Source: Eubacterium sp. (GTDB taxonomy: Bacteria > Bacillota > Clostridia > Lachnospirales > Lachnospiraceae). Taken from it: DNA of 64,000 bases. Positions 62,647 to 64,000 of the stretch are shown here, piece after piece. The translations under genes were made by a program, and so were the position numbers. A model generated the notes under the pieces. The model saw nothing but the letters and a program-made list of their open reading frames with translations, was not told the origin of the DNA and made no database searches. The stretch lies in assembly GCA_017938215.1 (NCBI GenBank), contig JAGBBZ010000014.1, positions 1 through 64,000 of the forward strand. Direction: 5' to 3'. The stretch's first letter is position 1, and the number at the start of each line of letters is the position of its first letter.

Positions 62647-63486
62647 ATGGGTAACTTATTTGCCGGACTGGAAAGTCTGGGGTTAAATGTTTCAAAAGAC
62701 ATTGATGTCTACGAAGAAGAAAAGAAAGAAGAGAAGGCGGTTCAGGTGACTCAAAAACCGAAGGAACTTTCCGAGGAAGATTTGATTTTTGATAAATCTT
62801 ATACATGCCCGGTGTGTGAAAATGAGTTCAAAAGTAAAATGGTGCGTACAGGAAAGGCGAAGTTGATTTCGGCAGATACAGATCTTCGGCCTCGGTATCA
62901 GGGAATTGATTCACTAAAATATGATGCGATTCTTTGCCCGAAATGTGGATATGCATCTTTGAATCGATATTTTAATTTCGTGATTTCTGCACAAGCAAAA
63001 CTCATTAAGGAGCAGATTTCTGAAACGTTCAAGAATCCGTCGGAAGATTGTAAGGTTTATTCTTATGATGAGGCGATTATGCGTCATAAGATGGCGCTTT
63101 TGAACACGGTTGTGAAGAAAGGCAAGACCAGTGAGCGTGCTTATACATGCCTTAAGTTAGCTTGGTTGTTCCGAGGTAAACAGGAAGAGATGCAGCAGCA
63201 AGGTGCTTCGAAAGAAGAGCTTAAAGCGCTCCAGAAGGAAGAACTTCAATTTTTGGAGAGTGCACATGAAGGATTCGAAAGTGCATTTAGTAAAGAAGCG
63301 TTTCCGATGTGTGGTATGGACCAATATACGGTTATGTATATGGTGGCAGAGCTGGCACGTCGTACCGGAAAAATTGAAGAAGCAAAACGATGGATTTCCA
63401 AGGTGCTTGTGGCGAGAGATGCGAACAAGCGAATTAAAGACAAGGCATTTGCATTAAAGGAAATGTTGCAGTCTGGAAACGAATAA
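62647..63486 (+). CDS. DUF2225 zinc-ribbon protein
   Basis: A 279-residue cytoplasmic protein. Two CxxC pairs (CPVC near 56 and CPKC near 99) form a zinc ribbon, followed by FDAILCPKCG-like DAILCPKCGYASL and a helical, TPR-like C-terminus (MVAELARRTGKIEEAKRWIS). The family is widespread in Clostridia and of unknown function. GGAGG lies 5 bases before ATG62647. Confidence 0.85.
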   Translation: MGNLFAGLESLGLNVSKDIDVYEEEKKEEKAVQVTQKPKELSEEDLIFDKSYTCPVCENEFKSKMVRTGKAKLISADTDLRPRYQGIDSLKYDAILCPKCGYASLNRYFNFVISAQAKLIKEQISETFKNPSEDCKVYSYDEAIMRHKMALLNTVVKKGKTSERAYTCLKLAWLFRGKQEEMQQQGASKEELKALQKEELQFLESAHEGFESAFSKEAFPMCGMDQYTVMYMVAELARRTGKIEEAKRWISKVLVARDANKRIKDKAFALKEMLQSGNE

Positions 63487-63505
63487 AGAATAGTTGGAGT
63501 ATATT

Positions 63506-64000
63506 ATGTGGACAGATGAGTTTGTGCACAAAATGGTGCACGTTTTTGAACATGGAATGGTAGACAGTGTAAAGATTATTCCGTTTTTATTTGTGACATA
63601 TTTGATTATGGAATATTTGGAGCATAAAACCAATACGAAGACACGAGCAGTGATTCGTAAGGCAGGGCGTCTTGGCCCTGTTGCCGGAGGAATTGTAGGA
63701 GCATTTCCACAATGTGGTTTCTCGGCGGCGGCATCGGGATTGTATTCAGGAGGCGTTATTACGACAGGAACATTGTTGGCAGTGTTTTTGTCTACGTCGG
63801 ATGAGATGTTGCCCATTTTTATGTCCGAAGAGGTACCGGTGAAAACGATATGTGTCGTGTTGGGGCTGAAAATAGTTCTTGCCATGATTACCGGATTTTT
63901 GGTGGATTTTGCGTTTCGCTTCAAACCGTCACCCATTCGTTACAAAGAGATTCATAATATGTGTGAGAGCGAACATTGTAAATGTGAAGAAGGAATATTT
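63506..64000 (+). CDS. putative multi-pass metal/arsenic permease, 5' part
   Basis: The frame is open from ATG63506 to the window edge (165 codons). It has hydrophobic helices at about 20-35, 56-80 (LGPVAGGIVGAFPQCGFSAA) and 115-140, with the Pro-Gln-Cys-Gly-Phe-Ser block and STSDEMLPI typical of the putative 10-TM heavy-metal/arsenic exporter family. Residues 155-162 (CESEHCKCEE) form a Cys/His-rich metal-type loop. AGTTGGAG precedes the ATG. The substrate is not determined and the 3' part lies outside. Confidence 0.75.
   Translation, partial: MWTDEFVHKMVHVFEHGMVDSVKIIPFLFVTYLIMEYLEHKTNTKTRAVIRKAGRLGPVAGGIVGAFPQCGFSAAASGLYSGGVITTGTLLAVFLSTSDEMLPIFMSEEVPVKTICVVLGLKIVLAMITGFLVDFAFRFKPSPIRYKEIHNMCESEHCKCEEGIF

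Noticed and set aside
61472..62806. 444-residue frame antisense to glnS
   Set aside because: Same codon-bias shadow; no recognisable domain.

Overview
The window looks like chromosome of a low-to-mid GC anaerobic Firmicute, most probably a Lachnospiraceae member. The reasons are the class of housekeeping proteins, strong AGGAGG-type ribosome binding sites, TTGACA/TATAAT promoters, lysine and TPP riboswitches, a PadR-DUF2812 pair, a PASTA kinase, an Ig-like/GH43 secreted enzyme and two SleB-type wall hydrolases. The family assignment is inferred from gene content, not from a database search. No rRNA, tRNA, CRISPR array or complete insertion sequence was found.

Region 1 (1-3.8 kb) is the edge of a mobile or decaying island. 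A tyrosine recombinase sits next to a HAD hydrolase with an internal deletion and frameshift, a nucleotidyltransferase-like protein, a truncated metallophosphoesterase, a small SH3b protein and an orphan ORF. Region 2 (3.8-22.5 kb) is accessory chromosome. It holds an AraC regulator, a membrane-anchored XRE regulator with an orphan membrane protein, and an alpha/beta hydrolase that appears 5'-truncated and collides head to head with a multidomain GH43 glycosidase. A PadR/DUF2812 operon with a clear double operator follows, then a TPP-riboswitch operon (thiamine-binding protein plus an ABC transporter like ThiXYZ), DUF4259/MBL-fold genes, a flippase-LicD cell-surface pair, and typA-DUF2156 on the minus strand. 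The typA operon's terminator lies inside licD.

Region 3 (22.5-38.5 kb) is a dense plus-strand housekeeping run. A lysine riboswitch precedes dapA-dapB-murF-priA-def-fmt-rsmB-rlmN-prpC-prkC-rsgA-rpe-ychF, with no gap above 57 bp after dapA. It links lysine/diaminopimelate supply, the last cytoplasmic muropeptide ligase, replication restart, translation initiation and maturation, and Ser/Thr kinase signalling. The riboswitch leader carries a 60-nt perfect hairpin and four 82-bp repeats. A second palindromic repeat family follows ychF.

Region 4 (38.9-64 kb) has lgt, an orphan membrane protein and a division/cell-wall (dcw) cluster: mraZ-rsmH-ftsL-two class B PBPs-mraY-murD-ftsW-murA-divIB-ftsZ. 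The cluster is preceded by a promoter with 10-bp-spaced GTGGNG MraZ boxes. Then come secG-rnr-smpB, a SleB-type hydrolase, thrC, a eukaryote-type hisA, a second SleB-type hydrolase, glnS, a DUF2225 protein and the start of a putative metal or arsenic permease cut by the window edge. Both SleB-type genes have WalR-like boxes in their promoter regions, which suggests co-regulation of wall turnover. No single novel system stands out. The most unusual items are the hairpin array in the lysine leader, the GH43/hydrolase junction, the shared WalR-like boxes and the terminator embedded in licD.
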